Part shown: positions 1-6,532 of the stretch, in pieces
Layout: each line of letters opens with the position of its first letter
Numbering within the stretch: the first letter of the stretch is position 1
Assembly (NCBI GenBank): GCA_964557565.1
Contig: CAZLAH010000008.1
Span: 1-28,379, forward strand
Origin: UBA5232 sp964557565
GTDB lineage: Bacteria > Patescibacteriota > Dojkabacteria > SC72
DNA: 28,379 nucleotides
Reading direction: 5' to 3'
The notes under the pieces: model-generated
What the model was told of the DNA's origin: nothing
Databases searched by the model: none
The model's input: the letters and a program-made list of their open reading frames with translations, nothing else
Position numbers and translations under genes: made by a program

Positions 1-209
1 CAAGAACTAATCTTACTTACTCCATACAAAGGAACCTCCTCTATTGGATATCCACTAAGAAGAAAATCCAACTCCTTTCCAGCATTCTCCTTTACAACTT
101 GATCACCCTCTTTAGAATTAAATATACTCTCCCTATTCTTAAACACATATATACCTCCAACAATGAGTAAAAGAACTAGCAGAATGTAAATGATATATTT
201 CTTTTGCAT
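1..209 (-). CDS. Membrane-anchored or exported hypothetical protein, 3' end cut by window
   Basis: Only the first 69 codons are visible, because the gene runs off the left edge. The reading frame is open throughout. It begins MQKKYIIYILLVLLLIVGG, a short basic start followed by about 16 hydrophobic residues, which is a typical signal anchor or uncleaved signal peptide. A hydrophilic, Lys/Glu-rich segment follows and would lie outside the membrane. A TATAAT on the minus strand at 241-236 lies 26 bases before the ATG, so a leader of roughly 20 bases is likely. No Shine-Dalgarno sequence is seen. No family can be recognised from the visible part, and I do not propose a function. Confidence 0.7.
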   Translation of the reverse strand, partial: MQKKYIIYILLVLLLIVGGIYVFKNRESIFNSKEGDQVVKENAGKELDFLLSGYPIEEVPLYGVSKISS

Positions 210-235
210 ATTACTTTGTTTTATTTTATCCCCCT

Positions 236-241
236 ATTATA
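236..241 (-). promoter_or_regulatory. -10 box (TATAAT) of the left-edge gene
   Basis: A perfect TATAAT on the minus strand, 26 bases before the ATG at 209. The bases before it are GGG rather than TGn, and I see no convincing -35 hexamer. It is assigned by position only. Confidence 0.45.
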
Positions 242-308
242 CCCTAAATCATTGCACGAAGAATCATTTTAAACTACAATACAAGAATAACTTGTTAAAA
301 AGAAACAT

Positions 309-575
309 ATGCTACACAACAGTGGATACGGAGAAGACTTCAATTCTGACTCTGAATGTACTGCAGGCCAAGGCATACCAATTAGAGAAAATACTGACAA
401 GAAAATACAAGGAACAATCGACTCTACCGTAAGAACAATACAAAGAGTAGAACAAGGAATACTAACAGAGGAAGACTTGGAAAAATGCTTAGAAACAAAT
501 TCACAAAATATTGGTATATCTGTAGAAGAATTAAAAACTCTTGCACAAAAACAAATAGAAGAAGAAACCACGTAA
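309..575 (+). CDS. Small hydrophilic hypothetical protein (88 aa)
   Basis: An 88-residue hydrophilic protein with no membrane segment. The C-terminal half (about residues 52-88) is rich in Glu, Leu, Lys and Gln and looks helical, with the repeated pattern TEEDLEK and SVEELKT. It has a single cysteine pair far apart (about residues 17 and 60), not a zinc motif. It ends 3 bases before the convergent hydrolase gene, which fits a real gene filling the space. The opposite-strand frame over the same bases is Cys/Ser/Phe-rich and looks like a shadow. No Shine-Dalgarno or clear -10 box is seen. The family is unknown and the function is not assigned. Confidence 0.55.
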   Translation: MLHNSGYGEDFNSDSECTAGQGIPIRENTDKKIQGTIDSTVRTIQRVEQGILTEEDLEKCLETNSQNIGISVEELKTLAQKQIEEETT

Positions 576-578
576 ACT

Positions 579-1400
579 CTAAGACATATTCCTACACCAA
601 TCTTCAAAAACTCTCCTGTATACAGGCAAACTTTCCTCTCTTTTTAATACTCCATGAGGACCCTCAAGATCTGTCTCTGCTTCAAAATGATTCGCTAAAT
701 ACGAAACCTGCCTCTCAATATCTCTCTGCATATCCTCATTTGAATACTCCCTATCTCGAGTCCAAGAAACCTTAATATGTGGAACCCTATGCATCAATCC
801 ACAAGCATCAAACAACAAATCCTCCCTCAAATTACCTAGACTCTTACAATTGGTAATGAACATATCAGGAGCATCTGCACCACCAGAAACAAAAGAATAC
901 AATTTCTTCATAGTTGGAGTATCACTCGTTGCATACTTAATTAACTTCTCAACTATGGAACTTGGTACAAATACATCTCTCCTTGCTACAGAATACAAAC
1001 TAATTAAAAGAACATCTGATATCTTCTCATTATTCTCACCATCTAAACTTATGAACTTAGCAATCAAATCAGCCCCTATTGAAGTACCAATTAATTTCAA
1101 ACTATCTACAGAATCCAAAATTGTATCCATAGCTACCAATACATCTCCAACCGATAATGGCTCAGTATATGAATACCTCAAGTACATTATTTCAGAAGTA
1201 CCATTGTCCAACAAAGCCCTAAGCTGAGTATCATCATATTCACAATCTTTTGGATTTCTAATACCAGGGAGTAGCAAAACAGGAGAGCCCTCAGTTTCAA
1301 TACCATCATACTTGTACACAACAACAGATATACCAGATGGAAAAACATCACTCTCATGACTAACAATCTGAGGACCTCTTTCATTCTCTTCGATATTCAT
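579..1400 (-). CDS. Alpha/beta-hydrolase-like protein (273 aa)
   Basis: Probably a cytoplasmic hydrolase of the alpha/beta fold, substrate unknown. An early strand reads SPVLLLPG, as in the strand and oxyanion-loop region of this fold. The segment LIGTSIGADLIAKF contains G-T-S-I-G, matching the GxSxG nucleophile elbow with Ser as nucleophile. Near the C-terminus the segment GPHGVLKRE supplies a candidate catalytic His. The acid residue cannot be placed by eye. I chose the ATG at 1400 rather than a longer frame to 1466, because an extended -10 box (TGGTATAAT) ends 9 bases before it, and the longer start would lie upstream of that box. It is divergent from the SufC gene and shares its intergenic region. 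The family call is moderate and the substrate cannot be inferred. Confidence 0.65.
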   Translation of the reverse strand: MNIEENERGPQIVSHESDVFPSGISVVVYKYDGIETEGSPVLLLPGIRNPKDCEYDDTQLRALLDNGTSEIMYLRYSYTEPLSVGDVLVAMDTILDSVDSLKLIGTSIGADLIAKFISLDGENNEKISDVLLISLYSVARRDVFVPSSIVEKLIKYATSDTPTMKKLYSFVSGGADAPDMFITNCKSLGNLREDLLFDACGLMHRVPHIKVSWTRDREYSNEDMQRDIERQVSYLANHFEAETDLEGPHGVLKREESLPVYRRVFEDWCRNMS

Positions 1401-1409
1401 TGTATCCCC

Positions 1410-1430
1410 ATTATACCATTCTGATATAAT
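1410..1430. promoter_or_regulatory. Back-to-back extended -10 boxes between hydrolase and sufC
   Basis: The minus strand carries TGGTATAAT (TATAAT at 1415-1410), ending 9 bases before the ATG at 1400. The plus strand carries TGATATAAT (TATAAT at 1425-1430), ending 5 bases before the ATG at 1436. Both match the extended -10 form TGnTATAAT. With a usual start about 7 bases past the box, the sufC mRNA would be leaderless and the hydrolase mRNA nearly so. No Shine-Dalgarno is present for either gene. Confidence 0.65.
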
Positions 1431-1435
1431 GAAAA

Positions 1436-2149
1436 ATGCTTGAATTAAAAAACATATCTGTAACAATCGAAGAAAAAGAAATACTTAAGAATATCAATAT
1501 AGACCTTTCAGTAGAACCAGGTAAACTCTTCGTACTCTTTGGGCCAAACGGATGTGGTAAATCCACCCTCTTTAGAAGCATAATGGGATTTTCTAAATAC
1601 CAAGTTAAAGGTAAGGTACTACTTGATGGAAAAGATATCTCAAAGTTAAGTATAGATCAAAGAGTAAAAGAAGGCCTGTCATATATGTACCAATCACCTC
1701 CTAAATTAAAAGGTGTTACATTAGAAAATATAGTTGAAGAAATTTCAAATAGTATTTTAGAAGATGAAGATCCTCTTTCCATTTCAAATTTTTACAAAAG
1801 AGATGTAAATAGTAACCTCTCAGGAGGAGAAATAAAGAGATCTGAACTCTACACACTCTCTGTATTAGAGAACCAGAAGGTATTCCTTTTTGACGAACCA
1901 GATTCTGGTGTTGATATAGATAATATGAAAAGGATAGGAGAATACATACAAGACATATTGAAGAAAAACAATGCAACGGGAGTAATAGTAACACACAGTG
2001 AGAATATCATGAACCACATAGATGCTCAAAAAGGTGCGATTATGTACGAAGGAGAGATCATATGTGAAGGTGACCCATACAAACTGTTTGATTGTGTAAA
2101 AAGGGAAGGATACAAGAGTTGTGTAAATTGTAAAGCTAAGAAAAAATGA
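1436..2149 (+). CDS. sufC: SufC-type Fe-S assembly ATPase
   Basis: ABC-type ATPase that works with SufB/SufD-type scaffolds in cytoplasmic Fe-S cluster assembly. At 237 aa it has the usual SufC length. Visible motifs are Walker A GPNGCGKST (residues 36-44), a Q-loop around YQSPP (85-89), signature LSGGE (128-132), Walker B VFLFDEP (149-155) followed by DSGVD, and the switch histidine in VTHSEN (187). The protein ends with an extra CxxC (SCVNC). Its stop overlaps the start of the SufB-like gene by 4 bases (ATGA), so the two are translationally coupled. No cysteine desulfurase (SufS), SufU or SufE is nearby, so the pair resembles the minimal SufC-SufB systems best known from archaea. The start is supported by a TGATATAAT box 5 bases upstream. 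Confidence 0.93.
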   Translation: MLELKNISVTIEEKEILKNINIDLSVEPGKLFVLFGPNGCGKSTLFRSIMGFSKYQVKGKVLLDGKDISKLSIDQRVKEGLSYMYQSPPKLKGVTLENIVEEISNSILEDEDPLSISNFYKRDVNSNLSGGEIKRSELYTLSVLENQKVFLFDEPDSGVDIDNMKRIGEYIQDILKKNNATGVIVTHSENIMNHIDAQKGAIMYEGEIICEGDPYKLFDCVKREGYKSCVNCKAKKK

Positions 2150-3171
2150 TAGATATTGAAGATTTTTTAGACAACTATTCAAATACTGGATATATGCCAT
2201 ATATTGTTGTAAATGGTAACAATCCACTACCTACAAGTGTGAAAGAGAAAGAGCTTCAGATATTGGATATAAAGGAAGCAGAGAAAGGTAATCTACTTGA
2301 TAACCTTTCTGTACAGGAAAATGATTGGAAAGAATATACTGGATATTACATAAAGACATCTCCACATACTACACACTCAGTACAAACATGTTTCCTAACA
2401 TCTACTGATACTGCCATACAAAATGTAAGAAATGTCATAGTAGTAGAGGAAGGCAGTAAGTTGGAAATTTTTACAGGATGTCTTTCTAATTCTCATGTAA
2501 AAACAAACACACATAATGCTACAACAGATATTTTTGTAAGAAAGGATGCCACTATAATCTTCAATATGTTCCACTCTTGGGGAGAGAATTCAATTGTAAA
2601 ACCGAAAGCTAGGATATATGTAGAAGATGGAGGCACATATATTTCAAACTATGTACTTTGGGACAAAGTAAGAAGTATAGTATCCAATCCAAAGATTGTA
2701 CTTAAAGAAAATGCAAAAGCTGTATCGCATGCTTTGGCATATGTACATCCTGATTCCGAGATAGATCTTGGTGGAGATATCCTTTTAGAAGGTAAGAACT
2801 CTTCAGGTGAGATAATTTCTAGTGTAGTAAGTAATGGTGGTGAATTCATTTCCAAAACAAATATCAATGGTAAAGGTGATGATTCAAAAGGTCATGTTGA
2901 ATGTAATGCTCTACTCATTAATCCTTTGGGTAAAGTCATAGCTATACCTCAACTACAGTCTGAGAATGACAAGACACAATTAACTCATGAGGCATCTTTA
3001 GGAAGAATATCAAATGAAGAGATTGAGTATCTTCAAACAAAGGGTTTATCAGAAGAAAAAGCTAAGGAATTAATTACGAGAGGGTTTGTTAACAAATCTG
3101 TAGAAAATATGCCTGATATTGTTAAACAACGAATAACTTCAATATCCAGTATTTCTGAGCAAGGATTCTAA
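2146..3171 (+). CDS. SufB/SufD-family Fe-S scaffold (minimal type)
   Basis: Partner of SufC in Fe-S cluster assembly. It is 341 aa, shorter than typical SufB (about 470) or SufD (about 400-430), like the single-scaffold proteins of minimal archaeal-type systems. The C-terminal signature is clear: ECNALLI with Cys253 at the position of the conserved SufB cysteine, then LTHEASLGRISNEEIEYL with His281-Glu282, then GLSEEKAKELITRGF. The adjacent His and Glu combine residues emphasised separately in SufD (His) and SufB (Glu). The middle is a repetitive beta region (about 90-260), as expected for the SufBD beta-helix. It starts within the SufC stop codon (ATGA). I leave the symbol open because the SufB/SufD split may not apply to this single scaffold. 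Confidence 0.88.
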   Translation: MIDIEDFLDNYSNTGYMPYIVVNGNNPLPTSVKEKELQILDIKEAEKGNLLDNLSVQENDWKEYTGYYIKTSPHTTHSVQTCFLTSTDTAIQNVRNVIVVEEGSKLEIFTGCLSNSHVKTNTHNATTDIFVRKDATIIFNMFHSWGENSIVKPKARIYVEDGGTYISNYVLWDKVRSIVSNPKIVLKENAKAVSHALAYVHPDSEIDLGGDILLEGKNSSGEIISSVVSNGGEFISKTNINGKGDDSKGHVECNALLINPLGKVIAIPQLQSENDKTQLTHEASLGRISNEEIEYLQTKGLSEEKAKELITRGFVNKSVENMPDIVKQRITSISSISEQGF

Positions 3172-3173
3172 AA

Positions 3174-3226
3174 GGGTATTGACCCATTATCAATTTAGGT
3201 GTATATTACGTTATGGGTATTTACCC
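3174..3226 (+). promoter_or_regulatory. Two similar short inverted repeats, possible operator pair
   Basis: GGGTATTGACCC (3174-3185) begins just after the SufB-like stop codon. GGGTATTTACCC (3215-3226) lies 41 bases further on, 25 bases before the DUF5320 start. The two differ at one position, and each is a dyad with GGGT/ACCC arms. A spacing of about four helical turns would put both on one face of the DNA, as for a repressor pair. No T-tract follows either one, so they are not intrinsic terminators. The downstream DUF134 protein has a helix-turn-helix-like region and is a natural candidate to bind here, but this is inference. Confidence 0.4.
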
Positions 3227-3250
3227 AGAATAAATTATTAATATATAACT

Positions 3251-3460
3251 ATGCCAAACTTAGACGGAACAGGTCCATTAGGACAAGGTCCACTTACAGG
3301 AAGAAGACTTGGTTCCCTTGCAAGAGGACGAAGACAAGGAGGAATGAAAGAATGTACATGCCCAAAATGTGATTACAAAGAATCACAGACAAGAGGTATT
3401 CCATGTACAGAAAGAGTTTGTCCAAAATGCGGAACAAAGATGAAAGGTATATACTGTTAA
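3251..3460 (+). CDS. DUF5320-type protein with C-terminal zinc ribbon (69 aa)
   Basis: The N-terminus MPNLDGTGPLGQGPLTGR matches the Gly/Pro-rich opening typical of DUF5320 proteins (MPxxDGTGPxGxGPxTGR). The rest is a small zinc ribbon with two knuckles, CTCPKC (about residues 36-41) and CPKCGTKM (about 57-64), plus a Cys near 52. Proteins of this kind often sit beside Fe-S or metal-handling genes and beside DUF134 in archaea and CPR bacteria. That is the arrangement here: the DUF134 gene begins 6 bases after this stop codon and the SufC/SufB pair lies just upstream. No Shine-Dalgarno is present. The biochemical role of the family is not established; a metal or Fe-S link is inferred from context only. 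Confidence 0.75.
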   Translation: MPNLDGTGPLGQGPLTGRRLGSLARGRRQGGMKECTCPKCDYKESQTRGIPCTERVCPKCGTKMKGIYC

Positions 3461-3466
3461 AAGAAT

Positions 3467-3745
3467 ATGAGAAAAAGATGTAGAAGAAAACTTGGATATC
3501 AATACGATGAAACATATTTCAAACCAAGAGGTATACCCCTTTCCTCTCTTGAAGAAACAAATATAACCGATGAAGAATTAGAGACATTGAGATTAAGATA
3601 TATTGAAAGAATAGACCAGGATGATGCTGCTAAGAAAATGGGAATATCTCAAAGTCAGTATCAAAGAGATTTAGATATGGCATTAGAAAAAATTTCCACT
3701 GCACTCATCCTTGGTCATGCGATATCGATAAAGAGAAGATATTAA
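3467..3745 (+). CDS. DUF134 (UPF0251) family putative DNA-binding protein
   Basis: A 92-residue protein opening with the basic run RKRCRRKLGY, followed by FKPRGIPLSSLEE and LRLRYIERIDQDDAAKKMGISQSQYQRDLDMALEKISTALILGHAI. This layout is typical of DUF134/UPF0251 proteins. The stretch DQDDAAKKMGISQSQYQRDLDMALEKI resembles the helix-turn-helix of sigma-70 region 4, so DNA binding is likely. It follows the DUF5320 gene by 6 bases and is surely co-transcribed with it. The two short inverted repeats at 3174-3226 are plausible target sites. The family assignment is good; the regulatory target is inferred from position. Confidence 0.8.
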   Translation: MRKRCRRKLGYQYDETYFKPRGIPLSSLEETNITDEELETLRLRYIERIDQDDAAKKMGISQSQYQRDLDMALEKISTALILGHAISIKRRY

Positions 3746-3769
3746 TATTTTAAATTAATATATATATCA

Positions 3770-4545
3770 ATGAATAAAAAACTGCTCTACATATTCCTAC
3801 TTTGCCTGGGAATACTTCTTCTTCTTGGCACAGAATACTACCTAGTTCAAAAATATCTCTGTAAGACAGAAGATACCTCAAACAATGACACCCATACTCC
3901 TCAAGCTATGATGTTACTCATTGAATTTAAGAATACAGATGGGTTAGCAAATATGGTGAACGATATGAAAGAGAGGGATGTGAAAGGTTTACTAATGGTA
4001 AATGGAGATTTCATAGAAGAAAATGCAGACGAATTGAAGGAGATATTGAAGACAGGTGTTGTTGAAATTGCACCATCATATGATCCAAAACCTTTTTGGG
4101 ATATGCCATATGATGAACAATACGAAATAATCAAGAATATGATTGAAAGTGCAGAAAAGAATCTTGGAGTTAAACCTAGAATCATTAGCTCAAGATATAT
4201 GGCATCCGATGAAAATACCGTAAAGGTAGCTGATGCTTTGGGTATAGAATATATAACTGCGAGAGGTACTACTGAATTAGCAACTACAGTATACAAACCA
4301 GAGGAGTATGATGTAAAAATAATTTCCGTTTCAAATATAGATGTTCCAGAATTTAAGTATGGTAGTTTTTGTGATTACAGTTTCTACGAAAGAAATGGTA
4401 GTCCAGAAGATATGACTAGAGAGTTTGAGAGAGCAATACAGAATGAGAAATTCATTGGTGTATCACATACATATATTGGAGGATACAAAGAGAGATGGAA
4501 TAGTATGTGGCATAATTTCTGGGACAACTACAATGTAGATTGGGT
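3770..4545 (+). CDS. Membrane-anchored polysaccharide-deacetylase-like protein, interrupted by a gap
   Basis: The N-terminus MNKKLLYIFLLCLGILLLLG is a signal anchor, so the rest probably faces outward. Residues 45 to about 230 follow the order of a NodB-like deacetylase fold: GLLMVNGDFIEEN, EILKTGVVEIAPSYDP, then MIESAEKNLGVKPRIISSRYMASDENTVKVADALGIEYITAR. The last part resembles the NodB segment after the first zinc ligand (ie...G..p..fR.p.g..n..t...l...Gi). The usual HxxxH zinc ligands are not seen where expected (APSYDPKPF instead), so catalysis by the normal mechanism is doubtful. The gene enters a 100-N gap at 4546. The piece after the gap looks like a different fold, so I end this gene at the gap. 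No Shine-Dalgarno is visible. Confidence 0.55.
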
Positions 4546-4645
4546 NNNNNNNNNNNNNNNNNNNNNNNNNNNNNNNNNNNNNNNNNNNNNNNNNNNNNNN
4601 NNNNNNNNNNNNNNNNNNNNNNNNNNNNNNNNNNNNNNNNNNNNN
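4546..4645. other. Assembly gap (100 N)
   Basis: Exactly 100 N, the conventional size for a scaffold gap of unknown length. The true distance and reading frame across it cannot be known from this sequence. Confidence 0.98.
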
Positions 4646-4747
4646 ACAACATTTGGATATTATCCTATGATATTCATAGGAGACAAGGCATATTCAGGTT
4701 TTAATGAAGAGATAGGGGAAGAGATATTGGAATTGTTGAAAAGATAA
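4646..4747 (+). CDS. C-terminal fragment of a glutaredoxin/NrdH-like protein
   Basis: Only 33 codons remain after the gap. The fragment reads FGYYPMIFIGDKAYSGF followed by an acidic helix ending in LLKR. This matches the second half of the glutaredoxin/NrdH fold: the cis-proline before a beta strand, then the GD..xSGF turn, then the last helix (compare PVVIAGDLSWSGF in E. coli NrdH). It does not look like the end of a NodB deacetylase. The sequence on the two sides of the gap may therefore belong to two genes, although a fusion cannot be excluded. The CxxC active site, if there is one, would lie within the gap. Confidence 0.5.
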   Translation, partial: TTFGYYPMIFIGDKAYSGFNEEIGEEILELLKR

Positions 4748-4766
4748 AAAGGCACTTTTTGACAGA

Positions 4767-5324
4767 TTATATCGAACTCCTCTTCAATTCATGGAATATA
4801 TATCTTACTATCTCTTTTAATTCTTCCTCAGATACTCTTTTCTCAGGATTTGCAGAAAGACCCATCCTTTCATAATAGCTTTCTACTCTTGATCCATCAG
4901 GCAATACTCTTCTCATACCAGACTTATCTAACCTATGCTCTCTTATCTGGCTATCCCTGTCCCTCAACACATTTGCAAAGATTTCTTCAAAAGAATTTTG
5001 ATCCTTACTTAGACCTCTTCTAATATCCTCACACACGAGAATATGACCTGCTAAAATGAAAGTGGAAACAAACAATGCCCTACTATCTTTCTCAATAGAG
5101 CCATCTTCCGCAATCCACTCCCCAGGTATTTCCAAGCCTAAACTCTCTAAATATTCTGCCTTTTGTGCATCATAGTTTATTCCTTTGTCCTCAGACTTAA
5201 ACGATGTTTTACCTTCTCCAGTATATGGTGGTAAAACCTCTGGTAATTTCAAACCCTCAAAGTCTGAAACAGCAAGTATCTCAGATTTCTTTTCCTCAAC
5301 ATTACTCTTCTCAATTGGTTCCAT
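4767..5324 (-). CDS. Hypothetical protein (185 aa), acidic N-terminus
   Basis: I do not recognise this family. The first 35 residues are Glu/Lys/Ser-rich and probably disordered. The middle (about 50-110) contains AQKAEYLESLGLEIPGEW and ALFVSTFILAGHILVCEDIRRGL, the latter a moderately hydrophobic helix rather than a membrane span. The C-terminus is helical and charged (EEELKEIVRYIFHELKR). There are no cysteine motifs or signal peptide, so it is likely cytoplasmic. An extended -10 box, TGGTATAAT (TATAAT at 5358-5353), lies 28 bases before the ATG. It converges with the glutaredoxin-like fragment, 19 bases away. Confidence 0.75.
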   Translation of the reverse strand: MEPIEKSNVEEKKSEILAVSDFEGLKLPEVLPPYTGEGKTSFKSEDKGINYDAQKAEYLESLGLEIPGEWIAEDGSIEKDSRALFVSTFILAGHILVCEDIRRGLSKDQNSFEEIFANVLRDRDSQIREHRLDKSGMRRVLPDGSRVESYYERMGLSANPEKRVSEEELKEIVRYIFHELKRSSI

Positions 5325-5414
5325 ACTATGATTGATTTTAATTTAGTATCTAATTATACCAATGTTCTTAATTAGGATATATAATTTTAGAGATAAATTT
5401 ACATACATATTACA

Positions 5415-5645
5415 ATGAAAAAGAAATGTATATTATGTGGATCAGATGGTTCATTACTACATGAATATGTAATTTGTGATGGTTGTAAGAATAGTCTAAG
5501 ACTTTTCAGTGAAGAAACAGTTAAGAAACAAATGAGTAAACACAAAGGATATGAAAAAGAGATTAAGAGAAGATTGGAATATATTGAAAAGGATTATATA
5601 AAGAAGAAGATTAAACTATTAGATGTACTTGAAAAGACACAGTAA
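5415..5645 (+). CDS. Small CxxC/CxxC zinc-binding protein (76 aa)
   Basis: The N-terminal third has two CxxC pairs, KKKCILCGS (residues 4 and 7) and VICDGCKN (about 21 and 24), spaced as in a compact zinc ribbon or treble-clef knuckle. The remainder is strongly basic and helical (EKEIKRRLEYIEKDYIKKKIKLLDVLEK), which suggests a coiled-coil or nucleic-acid-binding tail. It ends 2 bases before a convergent gene. GATATATAAT-like sequence around 5378 may be its promoter. The fold call is reasonable; the role is unknown. Confidence 0.7.
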   Translation: MKKKCILCGSDGSLLHEYVICDGCKNSLRLFSEETVKKQMSKHKGYEKEIKRRLEYIEKDYIKKKIKLLDVLEKTQ

Positions 5646-5647
5646 GG

Positions 5648-6064
5648 CTATATTTCGAAACCATCTTGATTATATTCCTTCATCGGTTTCCATACTTCCG
5701 TATCCTGTTCCTTTTTCATCCCACCAAAAATTCTTGGCTTTTTAATTTCTAATCTCTCCATCAGTTCCATTAAATATTTAAAGAACTCCTTTTCTATTTC
5801 ACTATCTATACCAAAATCCCAACCTGTATAAAAAAAGATGTCTCCATTACTATCTACATATCCTCTGACGCCATTACACATAAAAGAATCTTCTTCTATT
5901 GATATCCAACCCTCTTTCTCAAACCACTCCGCGTGCGAACAAGGCATATCATGATCTGCTATCTTTAATTCGTTCTTGTATATACAAAACATTCTTCTGC
6001 TTTTGTGATATTCTAATTCTTCTTTACGCTTCTTAAATCCGTATTTCTTTTGTAAATTCACCAT
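5648..6064 (-). CDS. Hypothetical protein (138 aa)
   Basis: I do not recognise this family. The N-terminus is basic and helical (NLQKKYGFKKRKEELEYHKSRR), the middle has several aromatic strands (AEWFEKEGWISIEEDSFMCNG, YVDSNGDIFFYTGWDFGID), and a Glu-rich helix follows (EIEKEFFKYLMELMERLEIKKP). There is no signal peptide or membrane span. I chose the ATG at 6064 rather than an in-frame TTG at 6079: TATTAT at 6075-6070 ends 5 bases before this ATG, the same leaderless arrangement as at sufC. The TTG would lie upstream of the predicted transcription start. No Shine-Dalgarno is present. Confidence 0.7.
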   Translation of the reverse strand: MVNLQKKYGFKKRKEELEYHKSRRMFCIYKNELKIADHDMPCSHAEWFEKEGWISIEEDSFMCNGVRGYVDSNGDIFFYTGWDFGIDSEIEKEFFKYLMELMERLEIKKPRIFGGMKKEQDTEVWKPMKEYNQDGFEI

Positions 6065-6206
6065 TGTATATAATAGCAAATTAGGAGGGGGTTGTTCTTT
6101 TGAGGTTTTTGAAATTAATATGAAGATATTGCTATCATTCTAATCTCTGGTAACGAATCTTTTCAGATTCTCCCTCCGGATGATTGCTCACCCTACCATT
6201 TCAAAA

Positions 6207-6302
6207 CTAGTATATCCGAATTCTTTTTGGAATTCTTCTTACCAATTTGGGCTTTGTTGGCTTTTCTATCTTTTTACGCTTCCGCTGTTTTCCATTCAGC
6301 AT
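6207..6302 (-). CDS. Possible tiny basic protein (31 aa)
   Basis: A 31-codon frame starting 3 bases after the preceding tiny ORF, with a purine-rich AAGGGG 6 bases before its ATG. It is strongly basic (about 14 Lys/Arg, no Asp, one Glu), with GKQRKRKKIEKP near the start and RRIPKRIRIY at the end. The tandem layout with the 29-aa frame, both very basic and both with ribosome-binding-like sequence, makes translation plausible. The purine-rich strand alone could also produce such peptides by chance, since AAR and AGR codons dominate purine-rich DNA. No homologue is recognised. Confidence 0.35.
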   Translation of the reverse strand: MLNGKQRKRKKIEKPTKPKLVRRIPKRIRIY

Positions 6303-6305
6303 ATC

Positions 6306-6395
6306 TTACCCCTTCTTTTTCCTTACCTTACTCCCTTTGGGAAGCCACTTTCCTTTTCGCTTCTTTTCTTTACTGCTTTTACCCGAATATCCCAT
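6306..6395 (-). CDS. Possible tiny basic protein (29 aa) with strong Shine-Dalgarno
   Basis: A 29-codon frame with a near-ideal Shine-Dalgarno: AAAGGAGGG, with AGGAGG ending 6 bases before the ATG. This is notable because most genes here have none. The peptide is very basic: after MGYSGKSS it has 12 Lys/Arg in 21 residues, including KEKKRKGKW and a C-terminal VRKKKG. Size and charge recall tiny ribosome-associated or nucleic-acid-binding peptides such as bTHX, but I see no real sequence match. The next tiny ORF starts 3 bases after the stop codon. Too short for certainty; ribosome profiling or conservation would decide. Confidence 0.4.
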   Translation of the reverse strand: MGYSGKSSKEKKRKGKWLPKGSKVRKKKG

Positions 6396-6416
6396 ATATA
6401 CCCTCCTTTAGAATCA

Positions 6417-6500
6417 CTAGTTGAGAGAGAAAAGATGCGCTATTCTAACAAAAGATTCGGCATCTTTCCACATATTGATATTCTTTGTTACATCATCCAT
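6417..6500 (-). CDS. Possible tiny ORF (27 codons)
   Basis: An ATG at 6500 opens a 27-codon frame that starts MDDVTKNINMWKDAESF and ends HLFSLN. It is not basic like the two ORFs downstream of it. It lies 21 bases before the next tiny ORF on the same strand, so the three could form an operon. No Shine-Dalgarno is seen. By itself it could easily be chance; order and strand are the only support. Confidence 0.25.
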   Translation of the reverse strand: MDDVTKNINMWKDAESFVRIAHLFSLN

Positions 6501-6532
6501 AATTGAGCGATAATTTTAATATTTTTCTAAAT

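Larger units (their letters stand above)
6065..6532. other. Compositionally distinct stretch with only tiny candidate ORFs
   Basis: About 470 bases without a normal-sized gene. The plus strand is unusually pyrimidine-rich from 6215 to 6415, so the minus strand is purine-rich and reads as basic peptides. I checked by eye for RNase P RNA, tmRNA and SRP RNA signature sequences on both strands and saw none. Features noted are three tiny minus-strand ORFs (listed separately), a perfect GAATCT/AGATTC hairpin with a GAAA loop on the minus strand near 6156-6171, and a GAATTC direct/inverted repeat pair near 6218-6235. An open plus-strand frame over 6180-6506 is Phe/Leu/Pro-rich and looks like a shadow of the purine bias. 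Confidence 0.5.

Noticed and set aside
269..607. Minus-strand 112-codon frame opposite the small gene at 309-575
   Set aside because: Its residue composition (Cys, Ser, Phe, Val-rich) is typical of an antisense shadow, and it overlaps the hydrolase gene end.
6180..6506. Plus-strand 108-codon frame in the pyrimidine-rich stretch
   Set aside because: Phe/Leu/Pro/Ser-rich composition follows from the pyrimidine bias. It has no Shine-Dalgarno or -10 box and overlaps better-supported minus-strand frames.
6065..6532. RNase P RNA, tmRNA or SRP RNA in the gene-free stretch
   Set aside because: I looked for their conserved cores on both strands (GAGGAAAGTCC, GGTTCRANTCC, GGTCCGGAAGGAAGC) and found none.
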